A model generated the notes under the pieces. The model did not search any database. It was given only the letters and a program-made list of their open reading frames with translations, and was not told the origin of the DNA. Shown here piece by piece: positions 13,580 to 19,615 of a stretch of DNA of 28,440 bases (within the stretch, counting starts at the first letter, position 1; every line of letters begins with the position of its first letter). The stretch comes from JBBQER01 sp052148155 (GTDB taxonomy: Bacteria > Actinomycetota > Acidimicrobiia > IMCC26256 > PALSA-610). The stretch covers positions 1 through 28,440 of the forward strand of contig JBKQIY010000102.1 in the NCBI GenBank assembly GCA_052148155.1. Reading direction: 5' to 3'. A program made the position numbers and the translations under genes.

Positions 13580-13874
13580 CCTCACGGTTACTGCTCAACT
13601 AGCGGTCTGGGGCGCCGCATCGCCAGCCGGAAGCTGACATTCGTGTCAGGTTTCAGGCCCCGGCTCGGCCGCGGATATCACGAAACGATGCGAAATCAAG
13701 CCGAGCTATGACAAGGGTGTGATTCGTATCTCTGCAGGTCAGAGCCACTATTGTCCTGGGACACGCGTGGTGGTGGCGGGTCGCCCTGCATGCCGGAGGC
13801 TCGGGCCGACCCGCTCTTCGCGTGCGCGTGTCAACTCTGCATCGCACCCTAAAGTCGCTCGCGAGCGCGGTCGA
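13580..13874. other. Gap without a gene
   Basis: About 300 bp between the broken hypothetical gene and the promoter of the RES operon. I see no coding frame with a start, no RNA gene and no clear terminator. A TGACA...TGTCA half-site pair around 13637-13651 is short and may be chance. Confidence 0.4.
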
Positions 13875-13921
13875 ATGACATACGAGACAAACCTTGATAG
13901 TGTCATGGTTGTCACGGAGGT
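13875..13921 (+). promoter_or_regulatory. Promoter and candidate operator of the RES toxin-antitoxin operon
   Basis: ATGACA (13875-13880) as -35, a 17-nt spacer and TAGTGT (13898-13903) as -10 put transcription start near 13910. GGAGG (13916-13920) is the ribosome site for ATG 13928. ATGACA and TGTCAT (13901-13906) form a 6-bp inverted repeat that would bracket the promoter, and GTTGTCA lies at 13908-13914. Autoregulation by the antitoxin is typical of this class, but the operator here is inference. Confidence 0.45.
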
Positions 13922-13927
13922 GCAGAG

Positions 13928-14542
13928 ATGCCCGAACGCCGAGTGGCCGTGTATGTACTGACTTCAGAAGAGCGCGCCAGCAAGCTGCGCGGGGCGTTTG
14001 ACGAGTTCGTCGATTCGGAGCGCGACTTCTTCGACGTGAAATATGAAGAGGACGAGGGATTCGAGCAGCTTGCCGAAGCGATGATGCCGACGAGCGTTCC
14101 CTCGAAGGCCTTCGTCGAACAGGTTAGGCGGAACGTGAGCGAGCGCGTTCAGTTCCTACAAACCTATGGCGCGTTCACTGCCGACCAAGTTGCTGAGGCG
14201 GTCGGCTCTCGAGCAACGAACCGTCGATCGCTCGCGGCCCGCTGGCGTGCTGAGCAGAAGATCTTCGCCGTTCGCGTCCCTCCAAACACTCTGGTCTATC
14301 CAGCTTTCCAGTTCGACTTTGAAGGCCAACCGTTGCCCATAATCGGTGACGTCCTTGCCGCGCTTCCCGAAGGACTGCGAGACGGCGGCTGGCAGCTCGC
14401 GCTGTGGTGGGACACGCCGACGGAGCTCCTCGGGTACAACCGCCCGGCCGACCTTCTCTTGAAGGATCCCGAAGGGTTGGTTTCGGCGGCAAGAGCCGAA
14501 GCCGAAGAGTGGGCGCAGGCTGATCCGTCGCTAACCGAGTGA
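13928..14542 (+). CDS. Putative Xre/MbcA-ParS-like antitoxin of a RES system
   Basis: A 204-residue protein, the first gene of a two-gene operon with a RES-domain protein. Residues about 80-115 (Thr-Ala-Asp-Gln-Val-Ala-Glu-Ala-Val-Gly...Arg-Arg-Ser-Leu-Ala-Ala-Arg-Trp-Arg) look like a helix-turn-helix. The C-terminus, about 140-185, has Gly-Trp-Gln-Leu-Ala-Leu-Trp-Trp-Asp-Thr-Pro and Asn-Arg-Pro-Ala-Asp-Leu-Leu, the pattern of the toxin-binding domain in MbcA/ParS-type antitoxins. At 204 residues it is longer than most of these, with an extra acidic N-terminal region (residues 22-50). A ribosome site is present, and the last codon overlaps the RES GTG start by 4 bp. It probably neutralises the RES protein and represses the operon. 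The family call rests largely on the C-terminus and context. Confidence 0.72.
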   Translation: MPERRVAVYVLTSEERASKLRGAFDEFVDSERDFFDVKYEEDEGFEQLAEAMMPTSVPSKAFVEQVRRNVSERVQFLQTYGAFTADQVAEAVGSRATNRRSLAARWRAEQKIFAVRVPPNTLVYPAFQFDFEGQPLPIIGDVLAALPEGLRDGGWQLALWWDTPTELLGYNRPADLLLKDPEGLVSAARAEAEEWAQADPSLTE

Positions 14543-15213
14543 CGCTCGATGCACCGCCGAGCGCCGCAACGGTAGCGGCGCAAGCGATCATTGACTCTTA
14601 TCCCGCCGGCATGACAGTCGACCGCGCGCACTCCCACGATTTCGGTTCGACACAGTTCGACGCGCGTCCCAACGCCGACTCGAGATTCTCGACAATATGG
14701 CATGGGGGAGCTGTCGTTCCGGTCGCTTATGGCGGCGCGGACCGCGAGGCTGCGGCGTCTGAGACCATCTTCCATACGATCGAAGGCCGGGGGGGCCCTT
14801 TGCGCCCGCGCCGCGTGTTTGTCGGCAAGTACTTGACGTGGCAGTGGAGCACCATCGAGGTGACTCGCGAGCTCCACCTCGTTCGCTTGGACGACGCGGG
14901 GCTGGATGTTCTCGGGACAACACGAAACGACCTCATCACGGGAGATCGCACGACGTATTCCTTGACGCGACAGTGGGCGGAGGCTCTGCTGAATGCTCTG
15001 CCCGCAGTTGACGGATTCTGGTGGATGTCCCGCCAGTACCCATTCCGACAGGCTTTTGCCTTCTACGCCCACGTGGGCGGCCGATCCGGGGGAATCGCAC
15101 CCGGTGATCTAAAAGGCCGCGGACCGGCGCTGCCGTTTGCTTTGCGAGCGGGACTCGACGAACTCGATCGCATCGCGCTCGGCTTCGACATTACGGTTGT
15201 TCGTCCCCGATGA
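14539..15213 (+). CDS. RES-domain toxin, probable NAD+-degrading enzyme
   Basis: A 224-residue RES-domain protein beginning at GTG 14539, which overlaps the antitoxin stop (GTGA). RES toxins such as MbcT of Mycobacterium tuberculosis degrade NAD+ (phosphorolysis in MbcT). The family pattern is visible: Arg29 in Asp-Arg-Ala-His-Ser, Ser-Arg-Phe-Ser at 48-51, Tyr64 in Pro-Val-Ala-Tyr-Gly-Gly, Glu75 in Ala-Ala-Ser-Glu-Thr-Ile-Phe-His, and a late Ser in Trp-Met-Ser-Arg-Gln-Tyr. These match the Arg/Glu/Ser set that gives the family its name. It should act in the cytoplasm when freed from the antitoxin. Location near the right end of unit B suggests a role in keeping the element in the population. 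Confidence 0.82.
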   Translation: MTLDAPPSAATVAAQAIIDSYPAGMTVDRAHSHDFGSTQFDARPNADSRFSTIWHGGAVVPVAYGGADREAAASETIFHTIEGRGGPLRPRRVFVGKYLTWQWSTIEVTRELHLVRLDDAGLDVLGTTRNDLITGDRTTYSLTRQWAEALLNALPAVDGFWWMSRQYPFRQAFAFYAHVGGRSGGIAPGDLKGRGPALPFALRAGLDELDRIALGFDITVVRPR

Positions 15214-15526
15214 ATCGCGTGCAATCCGTTTCGACGTGGTCACGCGTATCGTGAGGTTCGCCGCTTGGGCGCCACTCTCAGACCTGTGCGGCATGCAGCC
15301 TGACTGATACGGTTTTCCGTTCGCCGGCGGAGTGCGCTCATCAATCCGCTGGGCATGGTTGACGCACTCTGCAAACGGTTTGCAAACGCGCGGCAGAGAT
15401 CCGCGCGCATCTCGGTGTACGGCGACGGACCTTTGAATGACGCGAGCTTCGCAAAGACCCAGGTCAGGGCGACGGGAGGCGATTCGCGCGGACGACAGCG
15501 GATTCACGGCGCGAGCTCAGCAATGA
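15214..15526. other. Right inner end of unit B, no gene
   Basis: No supported coding sequence. The stretch contains the double TGCAAACG repeat (15370-15391) and then 135 bp of unremarkable sequence before the third tRNA-Met repeat. Open frames crossing the repeat translate tRNA sequence and are not genes. Confidence 0.55.
15370..15391 (+). repeat. Double TGCAAACG repeat, right inner end of unit B
   Basis: TGCAAACG at 15370-15377 and again at 15381-15388, followed by CGC. Sequence, 11-bp period and the trailing CGC match the repeat at 7872-7893 in all positions except the 3-nt spacer. Both face the same way and lie just inside the two att copies. Confidence 0.65.
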
Positions 15527-15571
15527 CTCATAACCCGAAGGTCGGAGGTTCAAATCCTCCCCCCGCCACCA
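15527..15571 (+). repeat. tRNA-Met(CAU) 3'-half repeat, att copy 3
   Basis: Identical to copies 1 and 2 over 45 bp. Identity starts exactly at the anticodon loop: the three bases before it are TGA here but GGG in the other two copies. This fixes the left boundary of the shared core and supports strand exchange within or next to the anticodon loop. It is the border between units B and C. Confidence 0.87.
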
Positions 15572-15585
15572 AGGAAGCACAGGTC

Positions 15586-15611
15586 AGAGCCCTCCTTCGC
15601 GGGAGGGTTCT
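15586..15611 (+). terminator. Hairpin after tRNA repeat 3
   Basis: AGAGCCCTCC pairs with GGAGGGTTCT (one G-T pair) around the loop TTCGCG, 14 nt after ACCA. Sequence differs from the hairpins after copies 1 and 2 but position and structure are conserved. The 100-odd bp between it and the toxin gene contain nothing convincing. Confidence 0.6.
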
Positions 15612-15783
15612 CCTGTCTCGTGAAGCGTTTGGCCCCATGTGATTTCCAAAGACCCATTCCAGGTCATGCTCGGCAGAACGAGGGTAACGCTGGGCCGCCA
15701 GACCAAGTGTTCGTCGATAGACATTGTTGGTCTCCCGTGCTCGTGCGCGCCGCCGCCGGGCGTTGAGGCACGGCGGCCTCCTG

Positions 15784-16659
15784 TCATTGCGCGGCGGCGC
15801 GTATCGCGTCGACGAGCTGCTCGACGAAGTAGCGGTCTCCTGGCGAGCATGCTGCGACTCGCCGTTCGTCGTCGTCGAGGTCGGTGAGAAACCGGTAGCG
15901 GTCTCGAACGAAAGCGAGCCAGGACACAGGGTCGACCTCCTGGGTCAGCAGGCCGATGTCTTCTGTTGGCCGTCGACTGGCGTCGATATCGGCGATGACT
16001 TCGGCCGGGTCGAGTGGGCCGCGCCCGAGGCCGTCGTTCACGACGTCGTGCCATACCTTCAGCACAAAGATGCGGCGGATCAGAGTTTCGTCGAGTGGGA
16101 CGTGACCGAACCAGTGAAGGTCGTACAGGTCCCGCATCTTCTGGCGGCGTCGCCAAGCGGCGAGTTTCTCGGCGGCCGACTCTGGAGCTGCCGAGATAGG
16201 GATTGCCGGCATTTCAAAGTCGTATCCCTTGTGGACCGCGAGAGGCATCGGCTCAGCGGCAGGCGTCGGAAGCCGCAAGGGGCGCGCAGAGAGTTCGAGC
16301 TTTGCCGGGATCCGCGGGTTGCCGAGCGGCGTCTCGAACTCAAGCCTGCCTCGCAGCGTTTCGCGATCGACCACGCGCATCCGGACATCGAGCAACTCTG
16401 CGCCGTCGAGCGTGTCGATGAGGAGATCGGCGGTGCCGACGTCAGGCGTCGCGAAGTCGAGGTCAGTTGAAAAGCGCCCGGCGCTCCCGGCGCGGAACTT
16501 CCGGAGCGCGGTCCCACCTTTGAGCACGACGCCGAAGTCGAAGATGTCGTGATCGTGGAGGACCTTGAGCGCGTAGTCCTGGCAGACATCGAGAAGCGCC
16601 ACATCGTTGCCACCGCGGCGGCCCTGCGAGTGCAGGGCCAGATAGCCAGCCGTGATCAT
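15784..16659 (-). CDS. AbiEii/AbiGii-type nucleotidyltransferase toxin
   Basis: The toxin of an AbiE-type (type IV) toxin-antitoxin and phage-resistance module, about 291 residues. The nucleotidyltransferase core is clear: Leu-Lys-Gly-Gly-Thr-Ala-Leu-Arg-Lys (residues 46-54), Arg-Phe-Ser-Thr-Asp-Leu-Asp-Phe (62-69) with the metal-binding aspartates, and downstream Glu-Lys-Leu-Ala-Ala-Trp-Arg-Arg-Arg and Arg-Asp-Leu-Tyr-Asp-Leu. Related enzymes add nucleotides to tRNA and stop growth. I choose ATG 16659 because it overlaps the antitoxin stop (ATGA); an upstream ATG at 16704 would add 15 residues inside the antitoxin gene. The toxin is second in the operon, the usual order. Confidence 0.9.
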   Translation of the reverse strand: MITAGYLALHSQGRRGGNDVALLDVCQDYALKVLHDHDIFDFGVVLKGGTALRKFRAGSAGRFSTDLDFATPDVGTADLLIDTLDGAELLDVRMRVVDRETLRGRLEFETPLGNPRIPAKLELSARPLRLPTPAAEPMPLAVHKGYDFEMPAIPISAAPESAAEKLAAWRRRQKMRDLYDLHWFGHVPLDETLIRRIFVLKVWHDVVNDGLGRGPLDPAEVIADIDASRRPTEDIGLLTQEVDPVSWLAFVRDRYRFLTDLDDDERRVAACSPGDRYFVEQLVDAIRAAAQ

Positions 16660-17450
16660 CGTTTCGGAAGCAGAGCGTCGTACAGACGCCAACGGTTGAT
16701 CCATCGACCCCGCGGACTTCTTGGTCCGAGGAAGGTCACCTTGCGCTGCTTTGGCAGGAGCGCATCAATAGCGCTGGCAATGTCATGCCGACCAGACCAC
16801 TCCGCGAAGTAGCCAACGCGAGCCAGCGTCGCATCGCCCCGCTGCCTGACCTCTGTGAGTACGTCCGCGGGTGTCGTGGCGCGCAGCGTTTCTGGAAGCC
16901 AGTCGTCTGCATTGCCCCAATCGCCTTGAGCCGACGGTCGATGAGCGGCGGCAACGACAACGGTTGCCGGTTGCCAGAGGGGAAGCCCGTGCGACTTGTC
17001 TGCGGGCAACCGCCAGTCGAATGAGGCCGTGCGCGCCGAGAGGGCGCGGGGACGTCTCCAGCCGGGTCGATGGGCGAGGACCGGAGTCGTTGGCTGGTGA
17101 GTGGTGTATCCGAATTCCCAGATCGCCGACTCAAAGGCGATTGCTACGGGCGCGTCGGGATGATGCTGCAGCAGCGCTCGCAGCTCGATCCATGGATCGC
17201 CAGAGTTGTACCGCCCTGCGCGGGATGCCGGGGCAAACTCCCATGCGTCCCGAGTCCGGAGTGGCAGGAGCCATCCGGCGCGGACGAGGCGCTCCGCGAT
17301 CGTATTGACCGGGTGCTTCGACCCGACCTCCACAGCGATCTCTGCCAGAAGGGCGCGTGTCACCACGGAAGGCTGACGAAGCTCCAGCCCCGCCACTACT
17401 GCAGAGAGGCTCGACGGGAGAGGCCTTGTTGTCATTGGTGCTACTACCAC
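16656..17450 (-). CDS. AbiEi-type antitoxin/transcriptional autorepressor
   Basis: The antitoxin partner of the AbiEii toxin, 264 residues from GTG 17450 (259 from ATG 17435). The N-terminus is a winged-helix domain (Val-Thr-Arg-Ala-Leu-Leu-Ala-Glu-Ile-Ala-Val-Glu...Glu-Arg-Leu-Val-Arg-Ala-Gly-Trp-Leu), and the rest matches AbiEi in size and in the Trp-Ile-Glu-Leu-Arg-Ala-Leu-Leu segment. A TTGTCA / 17 nt / TAGCAT promoter puts the transcription start at about 17450. Neither start has a ribosome site, so a leaderless GTG start is my preference. Characterised AbiEi proteins bind inverted repeats upstream and repress their operon, and a four-heptamer operator is visible here. The stop overlaps the toxin start by 4 bp. 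Confidence 0.85.
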   Translation of the reverse strand: MVVAPMTTRPLPSSLSAVVAGLELRQPSVVTRALLAEIAVEVGSKHPVNTIAERLVRAGWLLPLRTRDAWEFAPASRAGRYNSGDPWIELRALLQHHPDAPVAIAFESAIWEFGYTTHQPTTPVLAHRPGWRRPRALSARTASFDWRLPADKSHGLPLWQPATVVVAAAHRPSAQGDWGNADDWLPETLRATTPADVLTEVRQRGDATLARVGYFAEWSGRHDIASAIDALLPKQRKVTFLGPRSPRGRWINRWRLYDALLPKR

Positions 17451-17552
17451 GCAACTATGCTACGGGAAGTGCGTATAAATGACAACAACCTCAGTTGTCA
17501 CTCAGACGACTAGACCGCCGCATTCCTACGGACTCCGCGCCTCTATGACAAC
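17428..17552. promoter_or_regulatory. Symmetrical four-heptamer operator of the AbiE operon
   Basis: GTTGTCA (17428-17434), TGACAAC (17480-17486), GTTGTCA (17494-17500) and TGACAAC (17546-17552) form a mirror-symmetrical array. The inner pair is an inverted repeat with a 7-nt spacer overlapping the -35 (17480-17485, minus strand). Each outer heptamer lies exactly 52 bp from its neighbour, close to five helical turns. The left outer copy overlaps the start of the antitoxin gene. This looks like a site for cooperative AbiEi binding, possibly with DNA bending. Confidence 0.65.
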
Positions 17553-17559
17553 AGCCGAG

Positions 17560-17790
17560 TCGCGATGACCGCGGTATCGAGATCACTGTCGACGTCGAGG
17601 TCGCCAGCGAAGCACGAGACAGACTCTTGTGGTGTCTCGCCGATGGCGCGGCCGATGCACAGACCGGCGCCGAAGCGATGCTCGCGTGCCTCGACGCTAC
17701 GGACCTGATCGCGAGAGGATCATCGGCATCGATCCGGACGGCAACATCGAGTTGATCTTGGACGGAAGTCTCGAGGCACATCCCGACGGA
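17560..17790 (+). pseudogene. Decayed copy of the 87-residue gene of unit A
   Basis: The stretch 17713-17785 encodes Arg-Ile-Ile-Gly-Ile-Asp-Pro-Asp-Gly-Asn-Ile-Glu-Leu...Leu-Asp-Gly-Ser-Leu-Glu-Ala-His, closely matching the C-terminal third of the protein at 1636-1899, with near-identical DNA and one codon deleted. Upstream, in another frame, Ile-Thr-Val-Asp-Val-Glu-Val...Arg-Leu-Leu-Trp loosely follows the N-terminal part. The gene is therefore frameshifted and has no start. No copy of the partner gene is visible here. Confidence 0.7.
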
Positions 17791-17797
17791 CGCCGGA

Positions 17798-17833
17798 GTA
17801 CGAATAACGTACACTTAAGTCGGTAACCGTACG
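17798..17833. promoter_or_regulatory. Palindromic region upstream of the Fic gene
   Basis: GTACG-AATAA-CGTAC (17798-17812) is an inverted repeat, followed by the palindrome ACTTAAGT (17813-17820) and the palindrome CGTACG (17828-17833). GAAAGG (17833-17838) is the likely ribosome site for GTG 17844. The winged-helix end of the Fic protein could act here, but this is speculative. Confidence 0.4.
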
Positions 17834-17843
17834 AAAGGTCTCG

Positions 17844-19004
17844 GTGAAGCCGGCAGGCATTGACGTTCCCATCCTCTGGCGAGGTCGCCGGGCGAGCGCG
17901 TTCGTTCCCGCCCGGCTCGCCGAGCGCGACCTCTCGCTCGCGGCCGAGACGGTGGCGCGCACGGCGAGGGCGCAAGCTGCGGTCGAACGTGGCGCGGAGG
18001 CCATCCCCGACGACCACGCAACGCTCGCGCGACTCCTGCTCCGCGCCGAAGGGGTCGCGTCCTCGTTCATCGAGGGCGTCACCGCCCCCGTTGTCGACAT
18101 CGTCCTTGCCGAAGCCGGCGACCGCGCCGGTCCATCAGCTGCGGCGTGGGTCGCCGCCAACCTGGCCGCCGTCACGGAAGCACTCGAGGAAGCGCACGCC
18201 GGGCCGCTGACAGTCGAGAGCCTGTGCCGCTGGCATCAGACGCTGATGACCGGCAGCACGACTCCGTCGCGTTACATCGGCGTCTTCCGCACCGAGCAGG
18301 GATGGATCGGCGGGACCTCACCCCTCGACGCCCACCTCGTGACCCCGCCGCCCGAGTATCTTCCCGACCTTCTCGACGACTTGGTCGTGTACGTCAACAG
18401 CACTGACGTCGACCCGGTGACGCAGGCTGCGGTCGCGCACGCCCAATTCGAGGTGATCCACCCCTTCGCCGACGGCAACGGCCGCGTCGGGCGGATCCTC
18501 ATTGCGTGGGTCCTAGTGCGCCGTCTGTCACTCGCGACATCGCCGCCGGTCAGTACCTGCATCGCCGCGGACGTCGGGGGCTACAGCTCGGGCCTCGTCC
18601 TGTTCCGCCTCGACGAGCACGATCGATGGGTGCAGTGGTTCGCCGACGCGGTGTCCCGCGCCGGCCGCGCGCAGCAGGAACTCGTCACCGCGGTGGAGAA
18701 GTTGCGGCGCGAGTGGGAGGAGCGGCTGTCCGCGCCGCGGGCGAGCGCACGGCGGCTTCGCAGCAACGCGGCTGCGTGGCGCGCGCTCGAGTTGCTGCCT
18801 CGCTGCCTCGTGCTCACCGCGCCGGTTGTCGCCGCCGAGCTCGGCATCCCGTTGAAGTCCGCGAGCGCTGCGCTACACGACCTTGTTGTCGCGGGTGTTC
18901 TCGTCGAGCACGGGACTGTGCGGCCGGTCGGACCGGGTCGGCCGCGCCGCCTCTACACGAGTCCCGAACTGCTCGGGCTCGCCGGCTCCAATCCGCTCCG
19001 GTAA
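17844..19004 (+). CDS. Fic family protein with intramolecular inhibitory motif (class II)
   Basis: A 386-residue Fic protein, an enzyme class that usually transfers AMP from ATP to target proteins (AMPylation). The inhibitory motif (S/T)xxxE(G/N) is at residues 73-78 (Ser-Ser-Phe-Ile-Glu-Gly), upstream of the core as in class II Fic proteins. The catalytic motif His-Pro-Phe-Ala-Asp-Gly-Asn-Gly-Arg-Val-Gly-Arg is complete at 206-217. The last 80 residues form a winged-helix-like domain (Val-Val-Ala-Ala-Glu-Leu-Gly-Ile...Ala-Leu-His-Asp-Leu-Val-Val-Ala-Gly-Val). GTG 17844 follows a GAAAGG ribosome site and gives the typical N-terminus. There is no separate antitoxin gene, consistent with self-inhibition. 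Targets are unknown. Confidence 0.92.
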   Translation: MKPAGIDVPILWRGRRASAFVPARLAERDLSLAAETVARTARAQAAVERGAEAIPDDHATLARLLLRAEGVASSFIEGVTAPVVDIVLAEAGDRAGPSAAAWVAANLAAVTEALEEAHAGPLTVESLCRWHQTLMTGSTTPSRYIGVFRTEQGWIGGTSPLDAHLVTPPPEYLPDLLDDLVVYVNSTDVDPVTQAAVAHAQFEVIHPFADGNGRVGRILIAWVLVRRLSLATSPPVSTCIAADVGGYSSGLVLFRLDEHDRWVQWFADAVSRAGRAQQELVTAVEKLRREWEERLSAPRASARRLRSNAAAWRALELLPRCLVLTAPVVAAELGIPLKSASAALHDLVVAGVLVEHGTVRPVGPGRPRRLYTSPELLGLAGSNPLR

Positions 19005-19044
19005 CGAAACCGCCCGCGTCGGTACTTCACGTAGCAGCCGAGGA

Positions 19045-19518
19045 CCTCGTCATGCAGAGAACTCAACGAAGGGCGGGACTTGAAACGTTCTCGCGCGTCG
19101 GGTCGAGAGTCAAAGACTCGGTGCGTTTCCTGCGCGCTGCAGCCATCGGGTTCTGCTCCACCGGCGCGCGCATGCGGGTGGGCGGCACGATCGGTTCGAA
19201 CAAGAAACTGAGGCGAATCGGTGCGGCTCAGCCATAGCTGCAGCCAACGTACGGCGCCGCCGAGTGAGTGCCCGAAACAGATGGATGCGTCCGCGAATCC
19301 GGTGAGCCGTCGAGTACGTCAGCGGTGATGTCCGCCCACTCCAAGCTCGCCCCCGGCCACAGTGGCGAGTCCCCGTGTCCGCGCAGGTCAACGGCAAAGA
19401 CATGGTGGTGTGTCTCAAGCGTGCGAGCGTACGGTTCGTACATGTAGCCGCAGAAGCCGGTGGCATGGCATACGAGTAGGGCCTCGCCCACACCTCCGAG
19501 ATCGTGCACGGCGATCAT
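19045..19518 (-). pseudogene. Alpha/beta hydrolase, multiply frameshifted
   Basis: From ATG 19518 the minus strand encodes the start of an alpha/beta hydrolase: Leu-Leu-Val-Cys-His-Ala-Thr-Gly-Phe-Cys-Gly and Phe-Ala-Val-Asp-Leu-Arg-Gly-His-Gly-Asp-Ser, the oxyanion-hole and strand-4 motifs. Near 19300 the frame changes to Cys-Phe-Gly-His-Ser-Leu-Gly-Gly-Ala, which is the nucleophile elbow. It then changes again to Phe-Glu-Pro-Ile-Val-Pro-Pro and Arg-Arg-Lys-Arg-Thr-Glu-Ser-Leu. At least two shifts and the absence of the C-terminal His region make it a dead gene. The short gap between it and the Fic gene holds nothing recognisable. Confidence 0.7.
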
Positions 19519-19615
19519 GGGTTGCGGAGTATGCCGCCGATGTTGCTGTGGAGTGAGCGGTCGCGGTTGGATTCGTCTTGGGCGGCGAGGCCGCATTGCA
19601 GTTCATCTGCGGTTG

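Larger units (their letters stand above)
7770..15571. mobile_element. Unit B: tRNA-Met-integrated element with matched arm repeats
   Basis: This 7.7-kb segment is bounded by two identical 45-bp att repeats. Just inside each end it carries the same composite repeat TGCAAACG-N3-TGCAAACGCGC (7872-7893 and 15370-15391). Paired arm-type repeats at both inner ends are what an integrated, tyrosine-recombinase-dependent element should show, which makes unit B the best supported of the three. The cargo comprises a nitronate monooxygenase, a nitrile hydratase operon, a TetR/cupin pair and a RES toxin-antitoxin pair. It carries a MITE-like insertion near the left end. No integrase is present. Confidence 0.65.

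Noticed and set aside
15584..15724. Small minus-strand protein starting at about 15724 (Met-Ser-Ile-Asp-Glu-His)
   Set aside because: Its C-terminal part is encoded by the hairpin beside att copy 3, it has no recognisable family, and a longer frame there is a shadow of the AbiEii gene.
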